Shown here: positions 26,423 to 35,480 of the stretch, one piece after another
How the letters are laid out: every line of letters starts with the position of its first letter
How positions within the stretch are numbered: the stretch's first letter is position 1
From: CAYUET01 sp964443875
GTDB taxonomy: Bacteria; Auribacterota; JAFGBW01
DNA length: 64,000 bases
Direction of reading: 5' to 3'
Assembly: GCA_964443875.1 (NCBI GenBank)
Contig: CAYUET010000005.1
Coordinates: 68,804 to 132,803 of the forward strand
The notes under the pieces: generated by a model
The model's input: only the letters and a program-made list of their open reading frames with translations
Databases searched by the model: none
Told to the model about the DNA's origin: nothing
Program-made: the position numbers and the translations under genes

Positions 26423-27430
26423 ATGAAAATAGCCATACGGGTTGACGGCAATAAATCTTTAGGAATGGGGAATGTTTACAGGTCTCTTTCCATAGCGGAA
26501 ATGCTTCAGAAAAGAGGACAGCAGGTTTGCTTTATCATGAAAAGCTATCCGGGTTCCTATGAACCTATCCTGGAAAAAGGCTTTTCTGTCTTCTTGTTAA
26601 GTCCCATGGTTTGCAACGGAACCCTCAATGCCCAGCTCAGTGAGATCATTGAATGCAATTCCATCAATGTCTTTATCAATGATATCAAAAATACCGACAG
26701 CGATTATGTGAATCATTTAAAAAATCTGGGGCTGACAGTTGTTAACTTTGATGATTTAGGCCAGGGAAGATCAAACGCCGATATTCTGATTGATGCTTTT
26801 TATCCGAGTAAAAATAACGGAACAATCAATCATCATAACTTCGGCCCCAGTTTTATCATCCTCCGGGAAGAATTCCGGAAGGCCAGAAATCACCCGCGCG
26901 TCATCAAAAAAGAAATCTCTGATATAGCCATCATGATGGGCGCTGCCAATACGGGAAATTTTCTGGACCGCGTTTTAAAAACCCTTGGAAGAATTCCTGA
27001 ATCCGTCAAATGCCATGTCATTCTGAGTAAGGCCGTTCAGAATGCCGGTCTCTTCCAGATTGAATATCCCAATAAAAACTTCTTCTATTATTACCAGCCT
27101 GAAAATATTGCCGATATCCTTTTGAATGCAGATCTGGCCATTACCGGAGGAGGGATCTCCATGTGCGAATGCTGCACGCTCGGAACTCCAAGCATCATCA
27201 TTCCGCAGGTTCCCCATGAAGAAAAAAATGCCCTGATGTTTCAGGCCGCCGGAGCCGTATCCGCTTTTGAATATGATCCCGATCTCAGTGAGGACCGGCT
27301 GTTTGCCCGGTTACATTCCATCATGACTGACAGTCAGCAGAGAATTGTCATTTCCCATAACGCCAAAAAATATGTGGATGGGAAAGGGATGGACAGAATC
27401 ATGCAAATCCTGTCCCCCTATTTAAATTAA
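26423..27430 (+). CDS. PseG/SpsG-like nucleotide-sugar glycosyl-hydrolase or transferase
   Basis: The 335-residue protein (ATG at 26423) matches the PseG/SpsG fold: IAIRVDGNKSLGMGNVYRSL (N-terminal binding loop), VNFDDLGQGRSNADILID (about 110-127) and the C-terminal UDP-binding NADLAITGGGISMCECCTLG (about 234-253) with GTPSIIIPQVPHE. Family members act on UDP-activated sugars in pseudaminic acid, spore-coat or flagellin glycan synthesis. Here it is alone, upstream of a minus-strand gene, so its pathway partner is not visible. The start is the ATG that puts the conserved D-x-(N/G) loop at residue 6-8. Confidence 0.78.
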   Translation: MKIAIRVDGNKSLGMGNVYRSLSIAEMLQKRGQQVCFIMKSYPGSYEPILEKGFSVFLLSPMVCNGTLNAQLSEIIECNSINVFINDIKNTDSDYVNHLKNLGLTVVNFDDLGQGRSNADILIDAFYPSKNNGTINHHNFGPSFIILREEFRKARNHPRVIKKEISDIAIMMGAANTGNFLDRVLKTLGRIPESVKCHVILSKAVQNAGLFQIEYPNKNFFYYYQPENIADILLNADLAITGGGISMCECCTLGTPSIIIPQVPHEEKNALMFQAAGAVSAFEYDPDLSEDRLFARLHSIMTDSQQRIVISHNAKKYVDGKGMDRIMQILSPYLN

Positions 27431-27458
27431 CGCTTTAATCAAACTCAGGCCTTAATCA

Positions 27459-28700
27459 TTAAACTGTTCCGGCCTGACCTTTTATCTTAAGAGCTCTGGC
27501 ATTCACGCCGAGAACTTTTAAAAATCCCTCGGAATCTGTGTGATCAAAACTTCCCACCGCTTCCATGGAAGACATTTCCGGATCGTAGAGTGAATGAGGC
27601 ACATTGGAAGAGGAAACAAAAGAAATATTTCCCTTATACAGGGAAACTTCAATTGTTCCTGAAACAAGTTCATTCAGGGGCTTCAACGCGGAAAGCATCA
27701 TTTTGGTTTTAAGATCAAAATAATATCCCTGGTAAACCTGCTCTGCAATCAGGGGGGAAAGCAAAGTAAAAAGAGTCCGGGCTCTTCTGTCCATAATCTG
27801 CTGCAATAATAACTCATGGCATTTTGCCAGGAGCTCCATGGCAGGGCTTTCATAAACCCCTCTGGACTTGATCCCTACAAAACGGTTCTCAACCGTGTGA
27901 ATGCCGATCCCTATGGCATTTTTCCCTGCAACCGTGTTGACCTTCTTAAAAAGATCAACTAAAGACAGCGTTTCTTCGTTAAAAGAAACCGGAACTCCCT
28001 TATCAAAGGTAAATTTTACATTTTCTTTTGTATCAGGGGCCTTATCCGGAAACACGCCCATCACAGGCTGTATGAAACAGGCAGGGGTGTCCAGATATTC
28101 GAGTTTCCCCGCCTCATGAGTCAGACCCAATAAATTGGAATCCGTGGAATAAGGCTTGTCATAGCTCACCTTGATGGGCAGCTTTCGGGCAAGACAGTAA
28201 TCAATCATCTGTTTTCTGCCTCCAAAGGCCTTCACAAAATAAGGATCTCTCCAGGGGGCATAAACCTCGATTTCAGGATCGATCATGTGTGTTGCAAGAC
28301 TGAAACGCACCTGGTCATTGCCTCTTCCAGTCGCCCCGTGAACAAGAATCTTCACCTTTTTTTCATGCATCACCCGCACAAGACCTTCAACAGTGATATG
28401 GCGGGCAATACCCGTTGTATTCCAGTAACCGCCTTCATAACAGGCCTGAGCCTGAATAAGCTTGAGCCCGGCATCAACCAGCTCTTTTTTCAGATCCACA
28501 AAACACACATCTATGGCTCCGCTTTTAATCATGCGGTCACGGATTTCCTCCATGCTCGCTTCATCCGGCTGCCCTAAATCGGCCGTAATGGAAACAACCG
28601 ACACTCCGTTGTCCGTAAGCCAGCGCGTAACCGTACAGCTGTCCAATCCTCCGGAAGAAGCAAATGCCACTGTTTTACCTTTTAAATCCATAACATTCAT
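27459..28700 (-). CDS. argG: Argininosuccinate synthase
   Basis: Joins citrulline and aspartate with ATP to form argininosuccinate in arginine synthesis. The 413-residue protein has the N-type ATP pyrophosphatase loop ASSGGLDSCTVT (about residues 14-25) and the family segments VHGATGRGNDQVRF (about 119-132, ATP/aspartate binding) and HTVENRFVGIKSRGVYE (about 269-285, substrate loop). The Shine-Dalgarno AGGAGGTTT lies upstream of the ATG at 28700. argH is not in the window, so this is a split pathway locus. Confidence 0.95.
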   Translation of the reverse strand: MNVMDLKGKTVAFASSGGLDSCTVTRWLTDNGVSVVSITADLGQPDEASMEEIRDRMIKSGAIDVCFVDLKKELVDAGLKLIQAQACYEGGYWNTTGIARHITVEGLVRVMHEKKVKILVHGATGRGNDQVRFSLATHMIDPEIEVYAPWRDPYFVKAFGGRKQMIDYCLARKLPIKVSYDKPYSTDSNLLGLTHEAGKLEYLDTPACFIQPVMGVFPDKAPDTKENVKFTFDKGVPVSFNEETLSLVDLFKKVNTVAGKNAIGIGIHTVENRFVGIKSRGVYESPAMELLAKCHELLLQQIMDRRARTLFTLLSPLIAEQVYQGYYFDLKTKMMLSALKPLNELVSGTIEVSLYKGNISFVSSSNVPHSLYDPEMSSMEAVGSFDHTDSEGFLKVLGVNARALKIKGQAGTV

Positions 28701-28764
28701 TTAAAAACCTCCTTAAAAAAAACTACCTCGTTGTTTATGATGTCAGCCGAATTGATGCCCTTGA

Positions 28765-29214
28765 TTATGAAGCCTGATTGTTGGAAGCGATATAATCCAG
28801 AGCAGAACGCCCGTCTTTTTCTTTTGTGGAAGAAATCGATTTATCCATCTTGGGGCGCTGGGATATCGATTTTTCAGGCGGATTCTCCTCCCTCAGCCGG
28901 TCGGCTTTTTCGTAATCCGCTTCCGCACCTTTTTTGTCTCCTGATTTTTCCCTCATCAGCCCCCTTTGAAAAAAGGCGAAAGAATTGGTGGGGTCCAGCT
29001 CTATGGCCACATTTAAATCCTTCATGGCGCCTGAAATATCATTGGCGGCCTTTTTAATCATGGCTCTCTCCCAGTAAGCCCAGGTATCCTGAGGAGTAAG
29101 CTCCAATATTTTATTATACAGCTTCAGCGCAGCAGAATACTCTTTTCTGTCAAGACGGACTTCAACCTGTCTTAATAATTGTTCAACTTCAGGGCTAGGC
29201 GGAGTATTAATCAT
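28765..29214 (-). CDS. TPR-repeat protein
   Basis: A 149-residue protein with about three tetratricopeptide repeats: KEYSAALKLYNKILELTPQD (about 23-42), NDISGAMKDLNVAIELDPTN (about 57-76) and AFFQRGLMREKSGDKKGAEA (about 79-98). The C-terminus is charged and low in complexity. No signal peptide, so probably cytoplasmic. The gene lies between argG and the large HEAT-SUMF1 protein, on the same strand, and might act as a protein-interaction adaptor. Function is otherwise unknown. Confidence 0.75.
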   Translation of the reverse strand: MINTPPSPEVEQLLRQVEVRLDRKEYSAALKLYNKILELTPQDTWAYWERAMIKKAANDISGAMKDLNVAIELDPTNSFAFFQRGLMREKSGDKKGAEADYEKADRLREENPPEKSISQRPKMDKSISSTKEKDGRSALDYIASNNQAS

Positions 29215-29280
29215 AGTTATTCCTCGAAAATTAACGGTTAAAAAGAAGAATTTTAAGGGGTCAAAAACAGGTTCACAACA

Positions 29281-32076
29281 CTAAATCTGTTCCTCCCTGA
29301 CCTTGATCTGAAAAGAGCTGGCATTCCGGCATATCCGGAACCCGCGTGCATTCGATAAATCAGAAGGATGCCCGGATTCTCTGTAGGCAACCTGCAAAGC
29401 GTCACGGCTGGCCCAGGAACCTCCCCTTGAAACCCGCTCTGAACGATCTTCAACACATAGGGGATTAACAGCCTTCTTCTGCTCAGAAAAGGAATCATAA
29501 AAACCTTCGTCATACCAGTCATAACACCATTCACTGACATTTCCGGCCATATCAAAAAGGCCAAAGGCATTTTCGGGATAGGAGCCGACAGGAGCGGTAA
29601 ACTTAAAACGATCGGCATCCTGGCCTTCTTTTGGGAAATAATTGGCGGAAAAGGCATCTCCGGGCGTTAACTCATCTCCCCAGGGATAAATTTTTTGGTC
29701 CAGCCCTCCGCGCGCCGCATACTCCCACTCCGCCTCTGAAGGAAGCCTGTAGCCGGAAGCATTGCGGTTTAATTTATAATTTGCATCATAACAGGGACGT
29801 AATTTTTCCTGGGTGCTCAGCCAGTTACAGAAATCACAGGCCTGATACCAGCTCACCATGATAACGGGCTGGTTATCCTCTGCGGATCTTTCCTCTCTCA
29901 TATTTTTATGTTCAGGATCAAAAAATTCATATTCCGCATTGGTCACTTCATTACGACCCATATAAAAGGGGATTGTTATGGATACCGGGTGTTCGGTTAA
30001 GGAAAGGGCTGAATTCCCCTGGATGAATTCTCCGTTCTTGAGAAATTTCATTTTCATGCCGAGAGAATTAGTGACTTCCTCCTCGCCCGGAGTCGAAACA
30101 ATCTCCAGCTGAAGCGCCCCCCCTTCCCTCATCAGAATTTTCCGGCTGCTCTGCTCTCCGCTTGCGAGAATAACCGTGAGAATATGTTCACCCGGATTCA
30201 CTTCTTTAATCCACTGTTTTTCCTGCAAAACAGCCGGTTTCGCATCCAGCAAGAGGCTATACCCTTCTGTGAAGGAAAAAATCTGAATTGTTCCTTTCAG
30301 TATTTTTTTCTGAACAAAACTTAGTTCTGAGGATCCTTCCTTCTCCAGGGGTGTCCCTGCTTTTTTGTCCGGAATCTTTTTCTGGCCGGGAAGAGGCAGC
30401 CCCGTTAAATAATGGGCACGGACAAAATCAGCCTGATCCGCCAAAAAAGAAAACCGTGCAGCATAGGCTTTAAGCCAGTCCGCCGCCTTTTCCTTTTCCT
30501 TCACAACGGCATAAAAAGCAAGCCAGGATAAAAGCGGATAATCATTTTTAAAATACATCTCCATCTGTTCCCATTTTTCAGGAACAGGAATCTTGGAAGT
30601 CAACAGGACAGATTTTGCTTTCAAAAAAACTTTCATAAGGGCTACGTTTTTATAAAATTCCTTTTTATAGGATAGAAGAACATCCCAGTCTTTGATTTCT
30701 GAAATTTCATATAAGATCTCAAGACAAATGCTTTTCAAACGGACTTCCCTGGTAGACGCCAGAAGGGACTTTGCAAAATCACGACCCTCTTTTATCCCGC
30801 AGGAACTCAGCAAGCGGTAAATTTCAGCTTTAAAAAAATCATCCTGGGAGGATGCCAATAACTGCCGGCATTTTGCAATCGTCTTTTCATCTGCCCAGCC
30901 TGCAAGAGCCCTGGCATAAGCAGCAATCAGTTTAGGAGAGGTCTCCGTCAGAAAACGGGAATTCAGGAAGGTTTTTGCACTGTCCTCCTGAATAAAACCC
31001 AGGTTCCGGATCAATTCCGTAAGGAGGTATTCCTCTTTTTCGTTCTTTATCCTCCGGATGATTTCCGGTACGGCAGCCCCGCTGTTAAAAACCCCGAACA
31101 GGTGAGACAGATTTTTCACTAAAATAGGATCCGATGATTTCAATAAAGGAATCAGAACTTCAATTTTATCCTTTTCAAGCCCGTAGGCTTTTTTCAGGGT
31201 GTTTTCCCTGACGCTGATCTGGGAAGAAGAATCCATGGAGCGGAGCTCCACTTGCGGAGACATGGTATTGATGAAAACTTCCAGCTCATCCTCCGTCATT
31301 AATTTGTATTCTTCCGGCACCTCTTCCACTTTTTCCTTTTGGCCAGTTATGGGCAGGATCCCGATAAAACCCTCTTCCTGGTTAAAGGGATCAATTCCTA
31401 AAAGAAGGGCTTCTTTCCCGCTTATCAGATCTTCCAAAATCAAACAGAAAGAAATCTGGACAGGGTCTGAAACAGGAGCCATATTATCGGCCTCGGGGGA
31501 CTGTTCTAAAGGCCGTGGTCCGGATGCAGGTATTTCTGCTGAAGAAATTTCTCCTGCAGGAGAAACGGCAGTTTCTGTCGAGTGTATCGGTTCAGTATTT
31601 TGCAGAGGGGGGGTATTCTCCGGAGGAACAGAGGGAACAGTTTTTTCAGTATCCTCAGGCAGTGGAGGTTCGGAAAGCTGAGGTTCTGAAACAACAGGTA
31701 AAACACCTTCAGAAACAGGAACATTATTGTTCACTTGTTCTGAATCCGCTTTGACAGGCCCCGGTGGAACTGTCTGCAAAGGGACTTGGAGGGAAGTAAC
31801 GTTCTGAACCGTTTGAGGCGGTTCAACAGGAAGAGGCGCCGGAAGAACGGATTGTGCCTGAATTTCCTTTGGAATAAGATCAATCTGGGGGACTTCCAGA
31901 GGCAGGGCAGGACCCGAAGCGCAACGCTCTGTTTTCACTTCAGGGATATAGACTCCCGCCATCAGCTGAAGCGAATACATTACCCTGTGCGCATCCTTGG
32001 GGATAGAAAACAGATATCCCGCAGAAAGTCCGGTTAAGGACAGAATAAGCAAAGAAATCTGCAACAATTTTTTCAT
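29281..32076 (-). CDS. Exported HEAT-PEGA-SUMF1 fusion protein
   Basis: The 931-residue protein has a signal peptide (ISLLILSLTGLSAGYLF), a long Pro/Glu/Ser-rich linker (about 60-190), alpha-helical HEAT-like repeats (about 280-540: VKNLSHLFGVFNSGAAVPEI, SAKTFLNSRFL and similar), a PEGA-like beta domain (about 590-660: GTIQIFSFTEGYSLLLDA) and a C-terminal formylglycine-generating-enzyme/SUMF1 domain (about 665-925: FYMGRNEVTNAEYEFFD, SEAEWEYAARGG, GNVSEWCYDWYD, RGGSWASRDALQVAYR). True sulfatase-activating FGEs carry a catalytic cysteine pair near the RGGS region; here the place holds WASRD and no cysteine, so FGly formation is unlikely. Exposed interaction or ligand-binding role is more likely. 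Confidence 0.85.
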   Translation of the reverse strand: MKKLLQISLLILSLTGLSAGYLFSIPKDAHRVMYSLQLMAGVYIPEVKTERCASGPALPLEVPQIDLIPKEIQAQSVLPAPLPVEPPQTVQNVTSLQVPLQTVPPGPVKADSEQVNNNVPVSEGVLPVVSEPQLSEPPLPEDTEKTVPSVPPENTPPLQNTEPIHSTETAVSPAGEISSAEIPASGPRPLEQSPEADNMAPVSDPVQISFCLILEDLISGKEALLLGIDPFNQEEGFIGILPITGQKEKVEEVPEEYKLMTEDELEVFINTMSPQVELRSMDSSSQISVRENTLKKAYGLEKDKIEVLIPLLKSSDPILVKNLSHLFGVFNSGAAVPEIIRRIKNEKEEYLLTELIRNLGFIQEDSAKTFLNSRFLTETSPKLIAAYARALAGWADEKTIAKCRQLLASSQDDFFKAEIYRLLSSCGIKEGRDFAKSLLASTREVRLKSICLEILYEISEIKDWDVLLSYKKEFYKNVALMKVFLKAKSVLLTSKIPVPEKWEQMEMYFKNDYPLLSWLAFYAVVKEKEKAADWLKAYAARFSFLADQADFVRAHYLTGLPLPGQKKIPDKKAGTPLEKEGSSELSFVQKKILKGTIQIFSFTEGYSLLLDAKPAVLQEKQWIKEVNPGEHILTVILASGEQSSRKILMREGGALQLEIVSTPGEEEVTNSLGMKMKFLKNGEFIQGNSALSLTEHPVSITIPFYMGRNEVTNAEYEFFDPEHKNMREERSAEDNQPVIMVSWYQACDFCNWLSTQEKLRPCYDANYKLNRNASGYRLPSEAEWEYAARGGLDQKIYPWGDELTPGDAFSANYFPKEGQDADRFKFTAPVGSYPENAFGLFDMAGNVSEWCYDWYDEGFYDSFSEQKKAVNPLCVEDRSERVSRGGSWASRDALQVAYRESGHPSDLSNARGFRICRNASSFQIKVREEQI

Positions 32077-32091
32077 CCGTAAATTTCCTTT

Positions 32092-33369
32092 TTAAGCTTT
32101 TTTTACAATCCTGGTTTGCCCGCCCATATAAGGCTGCAAAACCTCCGGAATGGAAACCGATCCGTCCGCGTTCTGGTAATTTTCAAGAATGGAAACAAAA
32201 ACGCGGGGTAAGGCTAAACCAGAACCATTAAGCGTATGAACAAGAGCAGGTGATCCCCCTTTTTTGAGACGAAAACGGATTTTGGCTCTGCGGGCCTGAA
32301 AATCCTCAAAATTAGAGACCGATGAGACCTCCAGAAATTTTTCCATACCCGGGGCCCAGGCTTCAAGATCATAGGTTTTGGAGGAGGCAAAACTGATATC
32401 ACCCGTGGATAAAGACACGACCTGATAAGGAAGGCCCAACTGCTGAAGGAGATATTCCGCATATCCTATAAGCGTTTCAAGAAAGGAATAAGAGTCCTCC
32501 GGTCTGACCCAGGCCACCATTTCCACCTTGTCAAACTGATGAATCCTCACCATTCCGCGCGTTTCCTTCCCATAAGACCCCGCCTCTCTTCTAAAACAGG
32601 GGGTATAGGCCACATATTTTTTTGGAAGTTCTTCCGGTTCAAGGATTTCATCACGAAAAATATTGGTCACAGGGACCTCCGCTGTTGGAACTAAAAAAAG
32701 ATCGTCCGCTTCCAGCCTGTACATATCCGCTTCCATTTTCGGAAGCTGTCCTGTTCCCGTCATGGTCTCTCGATTTACCGCAAAAGGAGGGGAGACTTCT
32801 TCAAAACCATGAAGTTTGCAATGAGTTTCAATAAAATAGTTAATCAAAGCTCTTTCCAGTCTTGCCCCGTCCCTCTTAAAAAGAAGAAAACCGGAACCTG
32901 ATAATTTTGTACCCCGTTTGAAATCCACAATATCAAGGTGCTCTGCAATCTCCCAATGCGGTTTGGGAGTAAAATCGAACTTTCTTTTTTCACCCCAGAA
33001 ACGTATGGGCTTATTGTCCTCCTCCCCCCCCACCGGAACACTCTCATGCGGAACATTGGGAATCGCCATAAGAAGAGAGGAAAGCTCCTGGTCCAGAAGC
33101 GATAATTCCGAATCCATCTGTTTGATGCTGTCTGAGACCTTTTTCATTTCTGAAATTTTATCGTCCGCAGATTCCTTATTTTTCTTAAGAACACCGATTT
33201 CCTTGTTCACCTTGTTGAGCAGGGCTTTTAAATTCTCCACATCCTTGAGTTTGGCTTTCCGTTTGTCGTCCAGAATAATCAAAGAATCGACATCCACTTT
33301 TGCTCTTTTATTTTCAAGTCCTTTGACCGCACGTTCCTTGTTCTCACGAATCCACTTCATATCCAGCAT
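32092..33369 (-). CDS. serS: Serine--tRNA ligase
   Basis: Charges tRNA-Ser. The 425-residue protein has the N-terminal coiled-coil arm (about 30-100, rich in Lys/Glu) and class II motifs: motif 2 with FRREAGSYGKETRGMVRIHQ (about 258-277) and motif 3 LNGSGLALPRVFVSILEN (about 380-397). LFLVPTAEVPVTN (about 225-237) gives the serine site TAE. It appears complete and is followed by otsB on the same strand. Confidence 0.96.
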   Translation of the reverse strand: MLDMKWIRENKERAVKGLENKRAKVDVDSLIILDDKRKAKLKDVENLKALLNKVNKEIGVLKKNKESADDKISEMKKVSDSIKQMDSELSLLDQELSSLLMAIPNVPHESVPVGGEEDNKPIRFWGEKRKFDFTPKPHWEIAEHLDIVDFKRGTKLSGSGFLLFKRDGARLERALINYFIETHCKLHGFEEVSPPFAVNRETMTGTGQLPKMEADMYRLEADDLFLVPTAEVPVTNIFRDEILEPEELPKKYVAYTPCFRREAGSYGKETRGMVRIHQFDKVEMVAWVRPEDSYSFLETLIGYAEYLLQQLGLPYQVVSLSTGDISFASSKTYDLEAWAPGMEKFLEVSSVSNFEDFQARRAKIRFRLKKGGSPALVHTLNGSGLALPRVFVSILENYQNADGSVSIPEVLQPYMGGQTRIVKKA

Positions 33370-33452
33370 AATGGTCCACCTTTATTTGCATCTGTTCTAA
33401 TTGTTGAATCAACTGTAAGTATAATCATAAAAAATTGGAATTAAAGACAAAT

Positions 33453-34250
33453 TTAATGCAACTTTACTTTTTCAAGACGTTTTAAAAAAGATAAAACCTC
33501 TGTAATATCGCTCATAAAATACCGGGCATGGGATCCCGGTTTTGAACCTCCGACGCGTATCGTCAGCCCCTTGGTCGACAATACCCTGAAGGCATCCTCA
33601 TCGGTTACATCATCCCCCAGATAAATGGGAAGCAGGGGAAGCTCTTTCTTGTTTTCCTTCTCATGATTTAACAGCCATTCCACGGCACTCCCCTTATTCC
33701 ACTGAACATTGGGTTTAACTTCATGAATTTTCTTCCCGGAAAAAACCGTGATTTCGCCTCTGTCTAAAAAAGGCTGAATGATTTCAAGATAATTCCCGTG
33801 AATCCGTTTTTTTTGAGCAGGAGAGGCAAAACGGTAATGAAGGCTTACAGACAGGCCTTTATCATTCACCAGAAGCCCCGGAATATCTGAAAACTGTTCT
33901 TTAAACCTCAGAATCAGTTTATCGATAATCTTCTTTTGCGCAGCTTTAACAGGACTTTCAAAACAAATTCCGGGTCCGGTGATTTCAAGGCCGTGATTGC
34001 CTGAATAAACCAGGGATCGCAACCCGATTTTTTTCTTAAGATCCTTGATGCTTCGGCCGCTGATCAGAGCAACCCTGAAGCAGGGTTTGCGGTTTAATTT
34101 CTGAAGCATCTCCCTCATGGCCGGGCTCAAGACAGGATGATAGGTTTCCTTTGAAAGAGGACAGATGGTTCCATCGTAATCCAGAAACAGATAGATTCCC
34201 CTTAAACTGCGGAAATCAATTTTCTCCCATTCTGAAAAAAGATGCTTCAT
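33453..34250 (-). CDS. otsB: Trehalose-6-phosphate phosphatase
   Basis: Removes phosphate from trehalose 6-phosphate. The 265-residue HAD-superfamily protein has motif I FLDYDGTICPL (about residues 22-32), motif II VALISGRSIKDLK (about 61-73), VYSGNHGLEI (about 82-91) and motif IV YLGDDVTDEDAF (about 211-222). OtsA is not nearby, so either it is elsewhere or another route makes T6P. It lies 14 nt from the rimI-like gene and the two are on the same strand. Confidence 0.88.
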   Translation of the reverse strand: MKHLFSEWEKIDFRSLRGIYLFLDYDGTICPLSKETYHPVLSPAMREMLQKLNRKPCFRVALISGRSIKDLKKKIGLRSLVYSGNHGLEITGPGICFESPVKAAQKKIIDKLILRFKEQFSDIPGLLVNDKGLSVSLHYRFASPAQKKRIHGNYLEIIQPFLDRGEITVFSGKKIHEVKPNVQWNKGSAVEWLLNHEKENKKELPLLPIYLGDDVTDEDAFRVLSTKGLTIRVGGSKPGSHARYFMSDITEVLSFLKRLEKVKLH

Positions 34251-34264
34251 TCCCTATCCCCTGG

Positions 34265-34720
34265 TTAGAAACGGGTTTCCTCCAGCAGACAGTCCATCTG
34301 CAGGGCATTCTCCTGATCTGCATAATACCTTTTACGTATAAAACGCACTTCAAACCCAAACTGCCGGTATAACTCAATGGCCTCCATATTGCTGACACGC
34401 ACTTCCAGAAGCCCTTTTTCGGCTCCTTTCCGGCAGGCTGTTTTCAGTGCATTTTCAAGGAGTATTTTGGCATATCCCTTTCTTCTGTGCGCCGGGTGGG
34501 TGGCAATATTCTGTATTTCCAGTTCCTGATCGTAAAGCCAGCAGAAAATATAGGAAATAACCTCACCGTTTTCGAGGCACAGAGCAAGATTCAGAGAATT
34601 TCTATTGTTAATTTCCCCCTCAAATGTTTTCAAGGACCAGGGATGAGGACTGGACTGTTTTTCAATTTCCAGAATCTGTGCCAGATCGGGCTGCCCGACA
34701 ATGCGGATTATATAGTCCAT
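34265..34720 (-). CDS. rimI: RimI-like N-acetyltransferase
   Basis: GNAT acetyltransferase, likely acetylating ribosomal protein S18 or related N-termini. From the ATG at 34720 the protein is 151 residues; the CoA-binding segment is NIATHPAHRRKGYAKILLEN (about 70-89: V/I-x-P-x-x-R-x-x-G-x-(G/A)), followed by EVRVSNMEAIELYRQFGFE (about 103-121), both typical of RimI. A longer frame to 34819 overlaps the nth gene and its N-terminus looks unlike the family, so I use the internal start. Substrate assignment is by family. Confidence 0.8.
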   Translation of the reverse strand: MDYIIRIVGQPDLAQILEIEKQSSPHPWSLKTFEGEINNRNSLNLALCLENGEVISYIFCWLYDQELEIQNIATHPAHRRKGYAKILLENALKTACRKGAEKGLLEVRVSNMEAIELYRQFGFEVRFIRKRYYADQENALQMDCLLEETRF

Positions 34721-34772
34721 AGCTCTTCCCCTCTGCACCCAATCTCCCAGAGGTATTTTTTCATTCATCATA

Positions 34773-35480
34773 TTATTTTTCATTGAGGAGTTGTAAATCA
34801 ACCTTGAGGGAAGTTTCAACCTTTTTCTTCGGCTTTTTCATGGGATAAAGACAATAAGCATAAACAGGGCACTCCGTACATTTGGGAGAGACGGGCTTGC
34901 AAACGCTCTGGCCAAAGGCGACCAGAAGAATATTGATATCCTTCCAGTAACGTTTTGGAAGCTTTTTTCTCAGGGCATATTCCGTTTCTTCGGGGGTTTC
35001 TGTTTTCACAAAAAGCAGACGGTTGCAGATCCGGTGGACATGAGTATCCACGCAGATGGAAGGAATAGCGAAGGCCAGCGATAAAACAAGGTTGGCTGTT
35101 TTCCGGCCGACTCCGGGAAGACTTAAAAGATCGTCCATGGCTTGGGGTACTTTTGACTCAAACTCATCGATCAGAACCCTGGAAACTTCCTTTAAATGCC
35201 CGGCTTTGTTATGGTAAAAACCTGCTGGATAAATAAGAGACTCAATTTCCTTCAAAGATAACGCACACATTTCCCGGGGAGTTTTCACCTTTTCAAAAAG
35301 TCTGTTCACAGCCCCTGCCGTCACTTCATCTTTCGTTCTGGCGGAGAGGATCGTGCTGATGAGGATTTTATAGGAATCACTCCCTCCCAGCGCCTGAAAA
35401 ACCACCACAGGCGCATTCCACCGCGGATACTCTTTTTTTAATCGATCAAGGATTTTTAAAAAAAGATTAGGGGTGAGCAT
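34773..35480 (-). CDS. nth: Endonuclease III
   Basis: DNA glycosylase/AP lyase of base excision repair. From ATG 35480 the protein is 235 residues and shows the helix-hairpin-helix LPGVGRKTANLVLS (about 118-131), the catalytic Lys (in GRKTAN) and Asp (VDTHVHRICNRL, about 140-151), and the C-terminal 4Fe-4S cysteines CKPVSPKCTECPVYAYC (C-x6-C-x2-C-x5-C). The start overlaps the end of the upstream epimerase gene by 14 nt. A longer frame reading through that gene is rejected. Confidence 0.93.
   Translation of the reverse strand: MLTPNLFLKILDRLKKEYPRWNAPVVVFQALGGSDSYKILISTILSARTKDEVTAGAVNRLFEKVKTPREMCALSLKEIESLIYPAGFYHNKAGHLKEVSRVLIDEFESKVPQAMDDLLSLPGVGRKTANLVLSLAFAIPSICVDTHVHRICNRLLFVKTETPEETEYALRKKLPKRYWKDINILLVAFGQSVCKPVSPKCTECPVYAYCLYPMKKPKKKVETSLKVDLQLLNEK

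Noticed and set aside
34721..34819. Longer rimI start at 34819
   Set aside because: It overlaps the end of nth and lacks the family's N-terminal pattern, while the ATG at 34720 begins the RimI-like sequence.
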